Below, piece by piece: positions 21,381-33,767 of a stretch of DNA of 64,000 nucleotides (positions within the stretch are counted from its first letter, which is position 1; every line of letters starts with the position of its first letter). Under the pieces are notes generated by a model. The model ran no database searches. It had not been told where the DNA came from and saw only the letters and a program-made list of their open reading frames with translations. Made by a program: the position numbers and the translations under genes. The DNA is from Salvia splendens (taxonomy: Eukaryota; Streptophyta; Magnoliopsida; Lamiales; Lamiaceae): positions 32,563,883 to 32,627,882 of the forward strand of contig NC_056039.1 of the NCBI RefSeq assembly GCF_004379255.2, written 5' to 3'.

Positions 21381-23588
21381 ATGGAGAGGAGAAAGAAGAA
21401 GGTGCTGCTTTTCTACTGCGTGGAAGCTGAGGATTTGGCGCGTAAAGTTGCTGCTCAATCCAACTTCAATCCATTAACTGGAGGTATATCCTAAACCCCA
21501 CCCCTAGTTGTTGCTACAAACATTTCTTCTTCTTCTTCTTCTTATGGAAAAAAGATTCGTTTTTTATTTGGTTGGAGAAACAACTAGCCTGCCATTTCCT
21601 CTGCTGTTGTATGATGTTAAGTGGTTTGTTGTTGTTTTTTGTCCTTTCAACGGATTCATGTTGTTTTGTGCAATGTAAATTACTTTACTTTCAGAATGAA
21701 TATATTGGCTGAGTTAAGAGACATTTTGATTTTGGTATAAATCAGTTTTTTTTCTTGGCCCCATACTTAAAGAGTTAGTTTTTCAGAGTTTCATCAACAT
21801 ACCAAGAGTTTTCACCATGAGAATTGATTAGTTTGACTCCACATTATAATGTCTGGAGCCTCACTATGAATTTACAAATTGATGATTAGCTTGCTAGTTG
21901 TTGTTATCTGTGTATTTGTCTTAAAGCTTAATCTGAGGGATGGGAAACAATTCTTTTATGTGTTAATCTATTGGTTTATGCAGGAGCTTTGATGATGGAT
22001 TTCCAAATCTATTCATTAACAATGCACATGATATACGAGGCCAGCACGTTGCCTTTCTAGGATCTTTCAGCTCTCCTGCGGTCATATTTGAACAGCTTTC
22101 GGTCATTTTTGCACTTCCAATGCTGTTCTGTGCCTCTTTCTCAGTTGTATTGCCTTTCTTCCCTACTGGTTCCTTTGAGCGAATCGAAGAGGAAGGTGAC
22201 GTTGCAACTGCGTTTACCTTGGCCAGAATGTTGTCTAATACCCCTGTCTCGAGGGGTGGTCCGACCAGTCTGGTTATCTATGACATACATGCTTTGCAGG
22301 TTCCTTTCTTTCACTAATTCTGTTATTCATGTCTTTGTTTTACATCTCTTCTATCCATTTCTCGTGGTATGTCTTTGCTTATATTCGATTAATAGGAGAA
22401 AGTTACACATTCCCTGTGTTTCGTCTTATGATTTCATGATTTTGCATTTCCTTCATTACCTACAACTCTTATAATCTGCTGTTGGTGTTAACTGTTAAGC
22501 AAAAAGGCGGTCTTGACTTTTATCCTTCCGAATGATCTCAGATCCTTACGAGAACTTCAACTTGAAACGTATTCTCTAACAGCTTCGAGATGGGACTAAC
22601 ATACTTACTTACATCAGTTCATTCCTTTACAGGAGAGGTTTTATTTCGGTGATAGTATTCTACCTGTTTTCGAGAGTAGGATCCCACTGTTAAAGGAACG
22701 GCTTCAGCAACTTCCAGAATCGGACGAGGTCAATGCTTTAGTTTGCTTGTAATACGATATTGTTGCTTTTCTCAATGATTTTGATGATCCGAAACACAAT
22801 TAGGATATTAGAGGCTGTTGTCTGACTTCAATTTCTTTGCAGATAGTCGTTGCGTTTCCTGATGATGGAGCATGGAAACGATTCCACAAGTTACTCGATC
22901 ATTTTCCTATGGTTTGTCCTTCAACGAATATTAAACCTTTTCTTCATCTGCTCTGTGTTTTCTGATGCGATCATTTCATGTCCGAATAAATGGCCTTAGG
23001 TCATCTGCAACAAAGTTCATGAAGGCGACAAGAGAATCGTGAGGATAAAAGAGGGCAATCCCGCTGGTTGCCATGTCGTCATTGTTGATGACTTAGTGCA
23101 GTCGGGTGGCACCTTGATCGAATGCCAGGTATTCGTTACAGCCCTCTTCTTTTAGCTGCTTGACAGAAATCTTGAGGCTTTTAATGTTTGAACATTCATT
23201 GTAAAACAAATTTGTAATGGATTGTAAAACCATATCATTCAGTCTGTTGCATTTCTTGTTTTATCAGAAAGTTTTGGCAGCACAAGGTGCAGCAAAGGTG
23301 AGTGCATATGTCACTCATGGTGTGTTTCCAAAGAAGTCTTGGGAGCGATTAGTTCACAAGAACGACAACGGTAGGGTTGATTCGTTTCATCTCGTTGATG
23401 GTTCCTGAACTCGAATGTACATATTAGTCATTCTGATGGTTTACGATGCATCTGCAGTTTCAGTGAAGGCATTCAGCCACTTCTGGGTCAGTGATTCGTG
23501 CCCCCTCACCGTTGAAGCCATCACCGGAAAAGCTCCCTTTGAAGTGCTGAGCCTTGCAAAATCCATATCCGACGGCCTCCAAATCTAA
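21381..23588 (+). CDS. PRS4: Ribose-phosphate pyrophosphokinase 4-like (PRPP synthase, class II); exon 1 frame break
   Basis: Seven exons: 21381-21483, 21984-22299, 22633-22728, 22843-22911, 23000-23128, 23268-23370 and 23458-23588, all GT-AG. The protein (about 315 aa) follows Arabidopsis PRS4: [92 protein letters not shown] (PRPP-binding loop) and [19 protein letters not shown] at the end. It makes PRPP from ribose-5-phosphate and ATP for nucleotide, His and Trp synthesis; PRS3/4 enzymes are phosphate-independent and have no plastid transit peptide. In exon 1 the start frame leads to ..NPLTG, but the conserved LQSINWR that splices onto SFDDGF lies one frame away. The CDS total (947 nt) is not a multiple of three. 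The deletion appears to lie between AAQS and LQSINWR. Either a real mutation, an assembly error or an unrecognised start. Confidence 0.88.
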
Positions 23589-24232
23589 GGCCCGGATCGC
23601 CACAGTCACCGGAGGAATCAAATCCATCGCTCAACTATGACTCTTGTGTTGAACTACAGAATTCATTTCCTATTTTTGCCAATTTAACATGTATGAAAAC
23701 AGACAATCTTGTATTTTTGTGGAAGATCTATTTGAGTATATTCTATTCAAGATTGAGTTTTTCAAGATCATTTTTTGGGGGTATTGACTTCTTGATGATT
23801 AATGTAATAATGTCAAAAATTGAAGATCAAATAAGGTGAAACACAGACACAAACTAATAAGTAACAAGATTAATGTCATAAATTTATGATTCCCTCCATA
23901 GTAGTAGTACATAAGAGGAGCAACTGAGCTATACATTTTCTTCAGAATCTCAGCCAACTCTAGAAAGTTCTATACATATAGCCAGAAAGGAAAACCAACA
24001 CAAAACAAAGATTAGATTGGAAAAGCAATTGACAGCTTCTTCTCCCACTGTTAAACCATTAACTTATGTCTTTTTTTAGTTTTTCGCCTCCGAGGATCGA
24101 GCATCCATCACAAAAAGTGGACACTGAAGTGAAGAACACGGAACACTTAAATAAACGCAAAAAACTGTACAAGAGTCGGACACATACTCTACCGCGAAAA
24201 GTGTTATTAGAATCCGTAACTCCACGAGCATG
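23589..24232. other. Convergent 3' UTRs of PRS4 and the MEI2-like gene
   Basis: The two genes are tail to tail, with stop codons only 645 bp apart, so their 3' UTRs probably lie close together or overlap. No other feature seen. Confidence 0.6.
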
Positions 24233-27200
24233 TTAGCTTCCGTACAGCTTCTCATCTGGGTCGCTCCTTGGGCTGTCGAGGGAGTCCCCTATGTAAGATC
24301 CGTCTGGCTGGCGAACAAAAATGTTCAGATTGCTGGACGAGAAGGCCGCCTGAGTCACCAAAGACGACAGCAGATTAGCAATTCGAAAAGCATGGCAAAA
24401 CGGAAACATGTTAAAAGGTGCAACTGAGAAATTTTTGCACAAGTACCATATCATCAGATTCTTGGCCCTCGTACTGGAAGAGAATTGGTCGACAGCGCTT
24501 GTCTTCATTCATCAAACTTGAGTTTTGAAAGTGTGAAACGAGAGCGACTTTTCCCTGGATTCTTGCATAAGCCAACGAAGCAACTTTTTCGCTGTTGAAC
24601 TTTTCCCATTTCTTGCCATTAAATGCCTTCAAAGACGCATAGCGCGAGTCCAATTAATCAAATATTCGGATTTCATGGAAATGAAGGCCTAATGTGACCG
24701 GGGAAGGAAGCAAATACCTCAACGAAGGAGATGATGTGAAAAGGAGAAACCATATTGATGAAGGCGTATCCAACATTGCACTTATTCTGGATCGAGATAA
24801 ATCAACCAAGTTAATACTGAAACGGAGTTTAATATCGAATCAATGGTTGAGGGAACACTTTCTTTAACTAAACATGTGATTACCTTAAAGTCAATCGGCA
24901 AATAGAGAAAATCATATGCACCCTTGTGAGTTTCATCGATAGCTAGGAGAAGCATCTTCGAAGTGTACCTTTAGGCATGGATAAGAAGACATAATCGGAA
25001 GTAAATAAGCATTCGGAATGCAAAAACCTCATGTAAAGCAAGCATTACAGTTTCTTACTTGTTCGGGATGTTTTTAATCATCAAAGTAGTCCTAGAATCT
25101 TCACCATTTCTGATCTTTTCCAAATCAAGTTGGTATTGCCTTTTGTTATCCACTTGGCTTCCGCTATCACCCCTTCTTCGACCACGATCTATTGTTCCAT
25201 CGTTGCTAGCAGATCCCATGCCTCCAAAATACACAGGGCCGTTTCTGGACATTGGCATCATTCGGGAACTAGGAGAACCACTTTCAGCAAAATTTCCAGC
25301 ATAAGCAACGCCTAGGTTGATAGACACGGGGACTCTATTCCCGATAGTGTGGCTAAAATTTGGAACTCCATACGCCGCCTGATTTATGTAAGATGAAGGC
25401 TCAGGGGAGTCGGGGAAAAAACCAAAATGTCTTTCCATCTGAATACCAGACGGAGCAGATCCAACGTGAAGATGATGCGAACCGCGGAAAGAGCCATGCT
25501 GAGTGGTGTATGGGAAACCAACTCCCGGTGCTCTAGATGGAAACTGATGGCCTTTCTGTGAAGATGCCCACGCCGAAGAATTAACATGGTCGGAGTGGAT
25601 AGTGGGACTTCCCCACAGAAACTGAGGACCGGAAAGAGTTCCGACGCTGGATGGCTTGGAATCACTAAATGATGAAGTAGCTCCAGGGCTTAAATTTATC
25701 ATCGGGTCCGGAACAGAAAAGTGTTGCTGATAGGCTGCTCCGTGCGTGCCATTAGGGAATACCTGGTTCGAATGGCTTATGCGCGCAGTATCTTTACCGA
25801 TGGGTGAAATCTTCACAGGACTTGATACATGAGAAGGCAGAATAGAAGCCAAACCAGACAAGTGAGAGCTTCCTACAGGGCTGAGCCCCCCTAAAGTAGG
25901 CGACTGACTGTAACCGTGTAAGGAGTTTTGCTCGACCGGGCTGCCAAAATTCGTCCAAATACCTGAGTAGACACCATGATTGTTAGTTAATAATTAAAGT
26001 TGTAGGTGGAACTAATAAGGAGACCAGCCATTAACATGCCTGGGGGAGAGTTGCCTATGGGTGAACCGATTGGGTGTCGGAGACCTCGAGCTTCATCTAG
26101 TTCCTGATCTTGGCTCAGTTGCAGCATTAAGCTGGAGGAGAGGCATAATGAGTTAAAGAAGCAAGATTTCAACTTTATGCCCAACGCATGGTTGTAAGGA
26201 GTTACCTGCGACGAGCACCACCAGGCCGGCTAGGTTCAAGCTTTATGCGCTTTCCAGCTATGTCACATCTGTTTAAAGCCTTCAGGGCCGCATCCGCACC
26301 TCTAACATCATAAAACTCGATGAACTTATGGTGTCGCTTATGTGGTGTTTCCCTTATCTACATTTAATTAAAAATGTATCCATTTCAGTTCATCAAATAC
26401 GAGCAGGCAAAGTTACATTTAGATGCATGTCACTACTTGACATGGTAAGAAGAATTTACCTCCTTCACTTCCCCATAAGCACCAAAAATTTGGCGAAGGT
26501 CGTCGTTGGATACAGAAGCATCCAAATTGAACACCACTAAAGTTCCCTGATTCACATCTTTTTCGGATGGATTGTCCTGTACATGAGGTATAAACAATTG
26601 AGCAAAACACATACAGCGAAAAACCAAGAGAAGACACGGGGGTTCAGACCTTCGGAATTGAAAAATGGATGTCAAGTTTCCTTCGCCTCAGGGGCTTATT
26701 TTGTAAGCCACGCATTGCACTTCGAGCAGCTCTGATGTCATAGTAAGATATCATCACAAATCCCCTATGCTTACATGCAGTATAAAGAGTTCTGATATCT
26801 CCATATTGCTATTCGGCATGAGCAGAAAGAAAAAGTAGAGCACAGATTAGTAATTTTTTTATGCAGTCATAATATAGAGTGAGTTTAAGTATGGAGTAGT
26901 TTATAACTAATGGTGCGAATTCAAAAGGGAAACAGAAAGCAATATTCGAACACAATGAAGTGTTACAAAACTGATCATATATATAGCACGAAAGAGAGAA
27001 ATTAAGTATACAAACTAAATAAAAGCTGAAAACTGAATTTGAATCTTGTTAACCATACCTCAAAGAGAGACTTCAGTTCAGAATCTTCTACATTACTGTT
27101 GATATTGCGAACAAACAGTGTCCTCGAAGGGTGCTCTCCGTATGGATGTTCTCCGCTGACTGATCCAGCAGCACCATTGGTGAAACCAAATTGCGTAATG

Positions 27201-27738
27201 CTACTAATACCAATAGTGTCAGTACTCATCCTCGGTATTCCATTGACTGAATTTTCTTGATTTTCAGGTTCGATTTCCATTCCCCCTCCACTTCCGAAAA
27301 AATCATCATCCAAGTCCTCGAGTTGAGTCGGCAAGCCAGAGAGGTCGAAATCATCCATAAGACCAGCCAAAAGTTCATCTTCGTCACCAGGAAGAAAAGT
27401 TCCCGTCACACTCGGATCAATTTCTTTGAGTGGATCCAATGCCTCATCTTGTAGTTGCAGTTTGCTAAGGCTCGGAAAGCCATCATCCAGTGAAAGACCA
27501 CTTGGATTGGATCCATTAAAGTTAACTACAAACATAAACAAGCAAATCTGAGATTTCACCATAAAAATAGAACAAAATCAAAATGATGCTATCAGGATTT
27601 CGATTGCTTGGACTTACGCTTCCCATGCAAAAGGACAGGCAACGACGAAGAGAACAAGCTGGCATCACTAGATGCATGATACGCATCAGTTCTGCCAGGA
27701 AGTCTCCACGCGTTTTTCTCTTTCCCTCCCGTACTCAT
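24233..27738 (-). CDS. MEI2-like RNA-binding protein (three RRMs)
   Basis: Eleven coding exons: 27738-27618, 27525-27059, 26808-26650, 26576-26460, 26357-26206, 26131-26040, 25962-25059, 24968-24884, 24786-24718, 24626-24447 and 24349-24233. The protein is 820 aa from MSTGGKEKNAW, the first ATG after an in-frame stop. An earlier start is possible only with another upstream exon. RRM1 is at about 172-249 (RTLFVRNINSNVEDSEL), RRM2 at about 259-338 (GTLVVFNLDASVSNDDL), and the long C-terminal MEI2-type RRM3 starts at about 660 (RTTLMIKNIPNKYTSKML, DFKNKCNVGYAFINM, FNGKKWEKFNSEKV). A low-complexity Ser/Pro/Gly region lies between. Plant MEI2-like proteins act in meiosis and vegetative meristem development by binding RNA. 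The intron between exons 6 and 7 uses a GC donor. The paralogue class (AML1 to 5) is not assigned. Confidence 0.93.
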
Positions 27739-27864
27739 GACTGGGATTTCAGGTGGTACAATCTGGCGACTCGGGTTAGAGGAAAATGTAACCCTTCACG
27801 TAAATGCTTCGCGATGTATGAAATCAATGCGAACTCGTTAATGACCCCGGAACTCAAATAAATT

Positions 27865-28905
27865 ACTGCAAGAAACACAGCATCAAACACTGGACCATCT
27901 TAAATCTTGCTGTGGCAAGTCAATTAGCTACAGTTGATGTTAGCAACCAATAAACCGAAAGAAAGACCGGCGAAATCTTACAAAATATAACTAGGAAATA
28001 AAAGTATCTTTAAAATCTCTTTAATGTGCTAAGCTAACCACACAATTTCTGGTAAACATGAGGAACAGCAGCATGCAGATGCATAGAAATCAAGACTGCC
28101 TACTTCTCACTAAACAGGACACCACAAAACCAGTAAATTAACACAAAGAAAGGGAAAAAAAACATCAATAAATCAAAGAGAAAGGACAAGCTAGTGGCCA
28201 GGGAGAAAATCAAGCTTTAATTAACCAAACAACCAAAAGAGGAGTGAAAAAACAAGACCCATATTGAAAACATCACGGTTGAGTTCACCAAAAGTTTACA
28301 CTTATCAAACTGTATTATTAAAGCTTCCAAATTAAAGCATAATCAACCCAAGTTCTGATCAGAACTTGGTGCAATTAACACAACATATATTTAATTTTGG
28401 TCAACCGTCGCTAACTGATGAACACTGCTATAAATAGGAAACCCACAAATTCCCCAAATCAAATACTAAACAACAAGTTCATGTCCAAAGAAACAATCTT
28501 GCAAACAACTAGGCAAATTCAAAGCTTTACTCAACCACATGCAACAATTGAACAAAATCAAGAAAAAGATTGCAACTTTACCACATAAAGATCGCAAATT
28601 TGCACTAAAATCTACTCAGTTCCGGATTTTGAAATCACAAGACGGTTTTTTTTCTCTCCAAACAACGGACAGAGAGAGAGAGAGTGAAAACCAGAAGCAG
28701 AAAGGAAAAGAAAAGAAAAATCTTGGGCTTGGTGGGAAAGAGAAGTCAACAAGGAAGGGGAAGAGAGGAATTCAGAAGCTACAGATAAACAAGAAACCGA
28801 GCAAGAAAAGGAAACAACAAGGCTTACGTATAAGCAGAGGAATTGTTAACTTCCACTCCTTCACTTCCTTCTCTCCCGCCGCAACACAAGTTAATAATGT
28901 TTGAG
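27865..28905 (-). other. MEI2-like 5' leader with a leader intron of about 960 bp
   Basis: A donor tac|gtaagcc at 28827 and an acceptor cttgcag (ends 27866) bound a non-coding intron. The leader continues from 27865 to the ATG at 27738. GA/CT-rich tracts (28669-28700, 28970-28985) sit at the presumed promoter or leader. Inferred from splice consensus. Confidence 0.5.
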
Positions 28906-29330
28906 AGGAGAGAGAGAATTGTTTTTAGAGAGATAAATAGTAACACTTGCAGAGAGAGGGGAACGGAGAGGGGAGAGAGAGAGAGGCCCCACAAAAGCCA
29001 AAATGGTCCAAAGGGAAAACACAGTGGGAGATGATTGGAGGGAAAGAGGTATCTGACAATCCTATACGATTATTAAAGTGAATTGAAGTTTAGATTTTTT
29101 CTTACAAAATCTTAATGGCAGAAAGCTGAGAAAAATATTACCATTGCTTTCAATTCCATCTTCGGTAAGCTCTGTTTGGATTGTGATTATTAAATTGAGT
29201 ATCCAAGAAAAAGTTTAATTATAAAAAGAGTGCAACTTGGGGAGAATACTTCAAATAAATTAGGTTTAAGTTACTTGCAGTTGTGGAAATATGAAAATTT
29301 TATTAAATTGAAGATTGAGTATGTGAATTG

Positions 29331-29510
29331 AATGAGGGTTATTCATGAAGATAATCTAACACTGAATATTGTCGTGTTATTATTTCATTGGATAAGAGTT
29401 ATTAATAAAGATAGTCTAACACTGCACATACCCATATTATTATTTTATTGGATAAGAGTTATCAAATGAAGATAGCTAACATTGTATATTGCCATATTAC
29501 TAATATTTAC
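29331..29510. repeat. Three tandem copies of a 60-bp unit
   Basis: Copies begin near 29336, 29396 and 29456 with the shared core gataagagttat..gaagata.tctaacactg. The period is exactly 60 bp with 70-85% similarity between neighbours. It is non-coding, upstream of the MEI2-like gene. Confidence 0.88.
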
Positions 29511-29969
29511 CATATTATAAATTATTACCTGGAGAAAAATATAATATGACATGGTGTGTGGTCGCTATCCGTGATGGTTTGTGTGTAAATATATTTTCCA
29601 TTGGACAATAATGCATTACTGGAATTAATTTTTATTAATTGAAATACATAGGACAAAGTATTGTTGTGAAATTACCGAGTCATCCAATATGTGAATGTCC
29701 TAATTGTTTTTTATACGGAAAAAAATTCCTAAATTGAATGCCAAAAAAAAGTGACTGAAAATGATCGTTTTTAATGCAACGAAGCAAAACCAATGATCAT
29801 TATGAGTTTCTTTCATTAGTACTAGTAAACTAGTGATAGAGTTATGGAATGGTCAACTTTTTATCTAGTTGGGCATCAATTATTGATCATATATAGTGTG
29901 ATAAATGGTGGGTCTAGGTGGGTCAATTGACCTTATAATTAGTTAATGAGTGTTGGAAAATTACGTTCA

Positions 29970-30045
29970 ATTTGGTATTTTGAGCTGTCATCGACCTATC
30001 ATATAACATTTGGTATTTGGAGCTGTCATCGACCTATCGTATAAC
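29970..30045. repeat. Tandem duplication of a 38-bp unit
   Basis: atttggtattttgagctgtc... at 29970-30007 is repeated at 30008-30045 with two differences (t/g and a/g). Confidence 0.93.
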
Positions 30046-30224
30046 AGTTTCATTTCGATTCTTTGAACTTGGGTTCTCTTTTGTTATTCTTATGTGATTT
30101 ATTGTCAATGATGATTCTCAATTTACTTATAATGTTGGCTAAGGTAGTATTAAGTATTAACTGTGTATGATTCTACGAGTTCCATTTTTAATTGTCAACT
30201 AGAATTATCAATACCAACTTGTTA

Positions 30225-31011
30225 GAGCATCCACTACGCCGTCCCCCCACCGTCCCTTAAACTACTATTTGAGGGCCTCACTGTACTTTATTCCTCCATC
30301 CTTTAACTAAGGGACGGAACCTGCAACGCTCCGTCCCTTATTCCGTCCCTTAAATTACTATTCATTAAATTTCATTTTTATTTTTTTTCCAACCCAATTC
30401 AATTAAAACAAACACACTTTATTAAAATTAAAACAACATTAAAATTCAAAAAAATAGAAAATGGACATAATTAAAATCCTAAAAAAATAAAAATGACATA
30501 ATTTAATTTTCTCCGCCAAAGTTTTCCCAAATGTGCTCAATTAGATCCTCTTGGAGTTGGGCGTGGGAGCTAGAGTTGCGTGTCCTTGCCCGAATAGACA
30601 ATCATTCTTGTATGAAATTGGAGTGGTTATAGAGAGGATTTGAGATGAATAAATGTGTGTTTGTGTGTGAAATGAGTATGAAATAGGATTATTTATAGAG
30701 TAAATAAATAAAAAATAAAAAATTAACGGTAACATTACCGTTTAAAAAACAATTTTTTTATTAAAATTCGAATTTTTTTTAAAAAACGAATTATTGCGTC
30801 ATCCGTGCCGATGCCCACTCGCGGGCCAGCGAGTGGGCGTCACGCATGCTGCATGCATCGGGGGCGCGACACGTCGCCCGGGCGCGTGACGGGACGGCGC
30901 GTCCCTTGTCTCCCGGCTACGGGACGGGACGAACGTTGCAACGCGTCCCGCGGCGGAACCGTCCCTCCGGGACGGAACGCGAGCCGCGCGCGGGACACGT
31001 AGTGGATGCTC
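30225..31011. mobile_element. Deletion derivative of a PIF/Harbinger element, 787 bp
   Basis: Good inverted termini: left gagcatccactacg, right cgtagtggatgctc. It is flanked by TTA on the left and ATA on the right. The left half keeps only the transposase C-terminus. The right subterminal region is strongly GC-rich with GGGACG repeats. Left and right interiors (atccgtgccgatgcccactcgcggg...) also resemble the right half of the element at 728-2773 (gacgcccactcgcggggcgg). Confidence 0.85.
30503..30597 (-). pseudogene. Transposase C-terminal fragment inside the Harbinger derivative
   Basis: The minus strand reads ...HAQLQEDLIEHIWENFGGEN and then TAA, an undamaged Harbinger transposase tail. The nucleotides match 1079-1170 of the first element closely. 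The catalytic part is absent. Confidence 0.8.
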
Positions 31012-31329
31012 ATAGGAGTATGCAATGTTTTTTTGTAAAATATATAAAATAGAAAGCCGTGAACGCTTTAGAAAGAGTTAATGGTCCCAAATGACTTTTC
31101 CATTCTCTGTCCATTTTATTCCTATTTTTGAAGTACTAATGTCAGTTTCGTTGATAATTGACGTCATTTTAATCGTGTATGACCGACAAAATTTTTTTGT
31201 AAAACCATCAAGTTATAATTGCATAAAGAAATTTAGCCATTATAAAGTAATTTTTATTTGTTTATGAAAATGAAAATAACTAATTAATTACAGTAATTTC
31301 TCCATCCTCGAAACTTGTGTTATATCATA

Positions 31330-31508
31330 CTCCCTCCGTCCCAAGCTACTTGCACTTATTTCCTTTCTGGGCGTCCCAAGTTACTTGCACTCTTTCCATT
31401 TTTAGTAAAAATTATCAACTACAGCCGTAATATTTGACTTTGTCTATCACTCATTCCTTAATCCCCGTGCCGAATAGGAAACGTGCGAGTAGCTTGGGAC
31501 GGAGGGAG
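31330..31508. mobile_element. Stowaway MITE, 179 bp
   Basis: It starts ctccctccgtccc and ends gggacggagggag, flanked by TA on both sides (31328-31329 and 31509-31510). The ends are perfectly inverted over at least 13 bp and continue imperfectly (aagctacttgcac / gtgcgagtagctt). These are canonical features of the family. Confidence 0.95.
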
Positions 31509-31719
31509 TATATAACACATATTTTAATAAATACTTAGGAAAATATGTGTCATATTATAGAAAATACATGGAGTATTCGTGTGTGAGTTGGGTAAATGTT
31601 TGTATAATTAATGGATATTGTAAGTGTGAACACTACTACCATAAATAAAACTACGAATATTTTTGTGCACAAATAACAAAGAAAATCGTGTCCATTTTTT
31701 CTACATGTGTGAATTTTAA

Positions 31720-33764
31720 GAGCATCTCCGGCAAGATTGGACATCAAATAGCCCTCACATAGCCTTCACACTGCCACATCATCAGCACTACAATTCTCCT
31801 GCCACATCAGCTTGCCACATCAACTGGACATCAAATAGCTCTCACATAGCCTTCACACTACCTATCCACACCGCTAATAACAATTATATAATTTAATTTA
31901 CACTCGTATCAACATACGGAATTTAATTTACGAGAAAAATACGGAAAATTCGAATAATAATATTAAAACTTAAAAAGTACATTAATTTTTAAAAAAAATA
32001 CAATAATTTTTAAAAAAGTACAAAAATTAAAAAGTACATTAATTTAAAAAAGTAAAACAAAATCACTCCTCGCCGCCGTCCTCGTCTCCGTCGTCGCCCA
32101 GCGCTTCTTCACCGTCGTCGTCGCCGCCTCCGTCGCCACCTACGCGGCGGCTATTCCCGCCGGTGTCCCTCCTCATCGCCTCCAATTCTTCACGCTGGCT
32201 CTGGAGCAATACACGAAGAAAATCCTTCACCTCGGGGTCCACCGCCGCTTGGAAGTCGGCTAAGGTCTTCACCATTTGAGCGCGCGAAGAATTTGAGCTC
32301 CTTGGTAGACCTGCCGAGGGGGGATGTCGAATGGACCCCCTGGGAACTCGGGGTGCCCCCCCTCGCAACCTGTTGCGCCCGCCTTTGGCCAACCGGGCGA
32401 GGTCGGCGACCGAGCGAACGAGGAGTCGGGACCTCCTGGGCCGTCTCGGGGAGGTCTGTCGAACCACCGCTGCTGCCGCTATAATCTCCGGTATAGTTCA
32501 GTTTCTGCCTCTTCGGCCAGCCAGCGTCGACGCCTGCCCGGAATTTCTCCGACTCGTTGAGCACAACGTAGCAGTTCCAGTAGGTGAACTCATAGTACTT
32601 CTTCTGCGGATCGGGGTAGGCTCTCTCCGCAATCCTCCTGCAGTCTTCCTCTGTTTGGCCACTGGTTTGCATGCGGGGGGCGTTGGCGTACAAACCCGAA
32701 AATCGAGAGACGCCAGACCTGATTCGGTCCCAGCACTTCCGGACCTCATCCCCGGTGCACGGTCTCCCTTCAGGGCAAAATGCCATGTAGGCTGCGGCTA
32801 TCTTGGCCCACAAGTTGACGATCCTCTGGTTATTCGAAACGAGAGGATCGTCGCAGACACTCACCCACGCCTTGGCAACCGCAACGTTCTCCTCTTCCGT
32901 CCACTTCCTCCGGCCCCGGATTTCGGCCTCCGGCTGCGACGACTCGCCGACCTTCTTGGCCTTGCCCTTCTTCTTACCCCGCCCTACTCCCTGGCTTTGA
33001 ATGAGAGTTTCCGGAACCTCGTTAATATCAAAACCCAAGTCCGCTAAGGAGAAGGTCTCCGTATACTGTGCATCCGTTGGGGTCGATGTGTGCGAAGAAC
33101 CGGTGGAAAAATCAAAAGTCGGCCGTTAGGCGTTGTCCCCCCGTGCGTCCCCTGCGCCGGGGGAATCATCTGCTGCGCCGGTGGCTGCATCCCGGGTGCC
33201 CACCCCGGCATCATCTGCATAGGGGGCTGCATGCCGGGTGCCCACCCCGGCATCATCTGCTGCCACGGGTACATGTTGTAGTACCCGGTCATCGGAGGCC
33301 AACCACCTCCCCCAGGAGCCGGGGAAGTATGGGACCCTACCCCGGGAGTCGGGGGCGTCTGAGACCCTACACCGGGAGGTGGGGGAGTCTGAGACCCTAC
33401 CCCGGGAGTCACTGGAGTACCTTCGTAGTTGTTCTCCATTGCTCGTTATTGATCTTGAACAGAAAGTAAGGTAGAGAGAGTACTCGTTAAGACAAGTGGT
33501 GCGAATGAAAATGACGTTCAAAGCGCGTATATATAGTGTTTTCGAAAAAAAAAATTTAAAATCTGACGCCGGTTTGACGCCGAATAGGGGTCCTACAATG
33601 GCGCCGTGAGGATCGGCGTCGGAACCGGCGTCATCGCGCGAATCGGCATGGCCACGCCGATTTTGACGCCGATTTCGCCGACGCCGGTTCCAATGGTTCG
33701 GCGTCAGAACCGGCGTCGGCGAAAAATCGGCGTCGCGATTTTGACGCCGGCATTGGAGATGCTC
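31720..33764 (-). mobile_element. PIF/Harbinger element carrying only the Myb-like gene, 2.05 kb
   Basis: TIRs gagcatctcc (left) and ggagatgctc (right), with TAA at 31717-31719 and 33765-33767 as a perfect 3-bp target duplication. The right subterminal 200 bp is a dense array of ggcgtc/gacgcc motifs. The left subterminal part has a repeated acatcaaatagc/tctcacatagccttcaca unit. There is no transposase sequence anywhere inside. The single gene runs inward from the right end on the minus strand. Confidence 0.88.
32063..33439 (-). pseudogene. Harbinger ORF1: Myb/trihelix-like DNA-binding protein, frameshifted
   Basis: It starts at MENNYEGTP (33439) with a Pro/Gly/Met-rich region holding repeated PGVGSQTPP and MMPGWAPGMQPP units. 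The frame is then lost near 33125, and the homologous sequence continues in another frame (..SLADLGFDINEVPETL) into the conserved core: RRKWTEEENVAVAKAWVSV, NLWAKIAAAY, RKCWDRIRSGVSRFSG, EFTYWNCYVVLNESEKFRAG. A second frame change near 32290 leads to QMVKTLADFQAAVDPEVKDF and an acidic Asp/Glu tail ending at 32063. The tri-Trp SANT/Myb-like core is the family often mislabelled in plants as glutathione S-transferase T3-like; in PIF/Harbinger systems such ORF1 proteins bind element DNA together with the transposase. This copy needs at least two frame corrections. Confidence 0.82.
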
Positions 33765-33767
33765 TAA

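Noticed and set aside
32331..33047. 238-codon plus-strand ORF inside the Harbinger Myb element
   Set aside because: It is antisense to the conserved Myb-like core on the minus strand.
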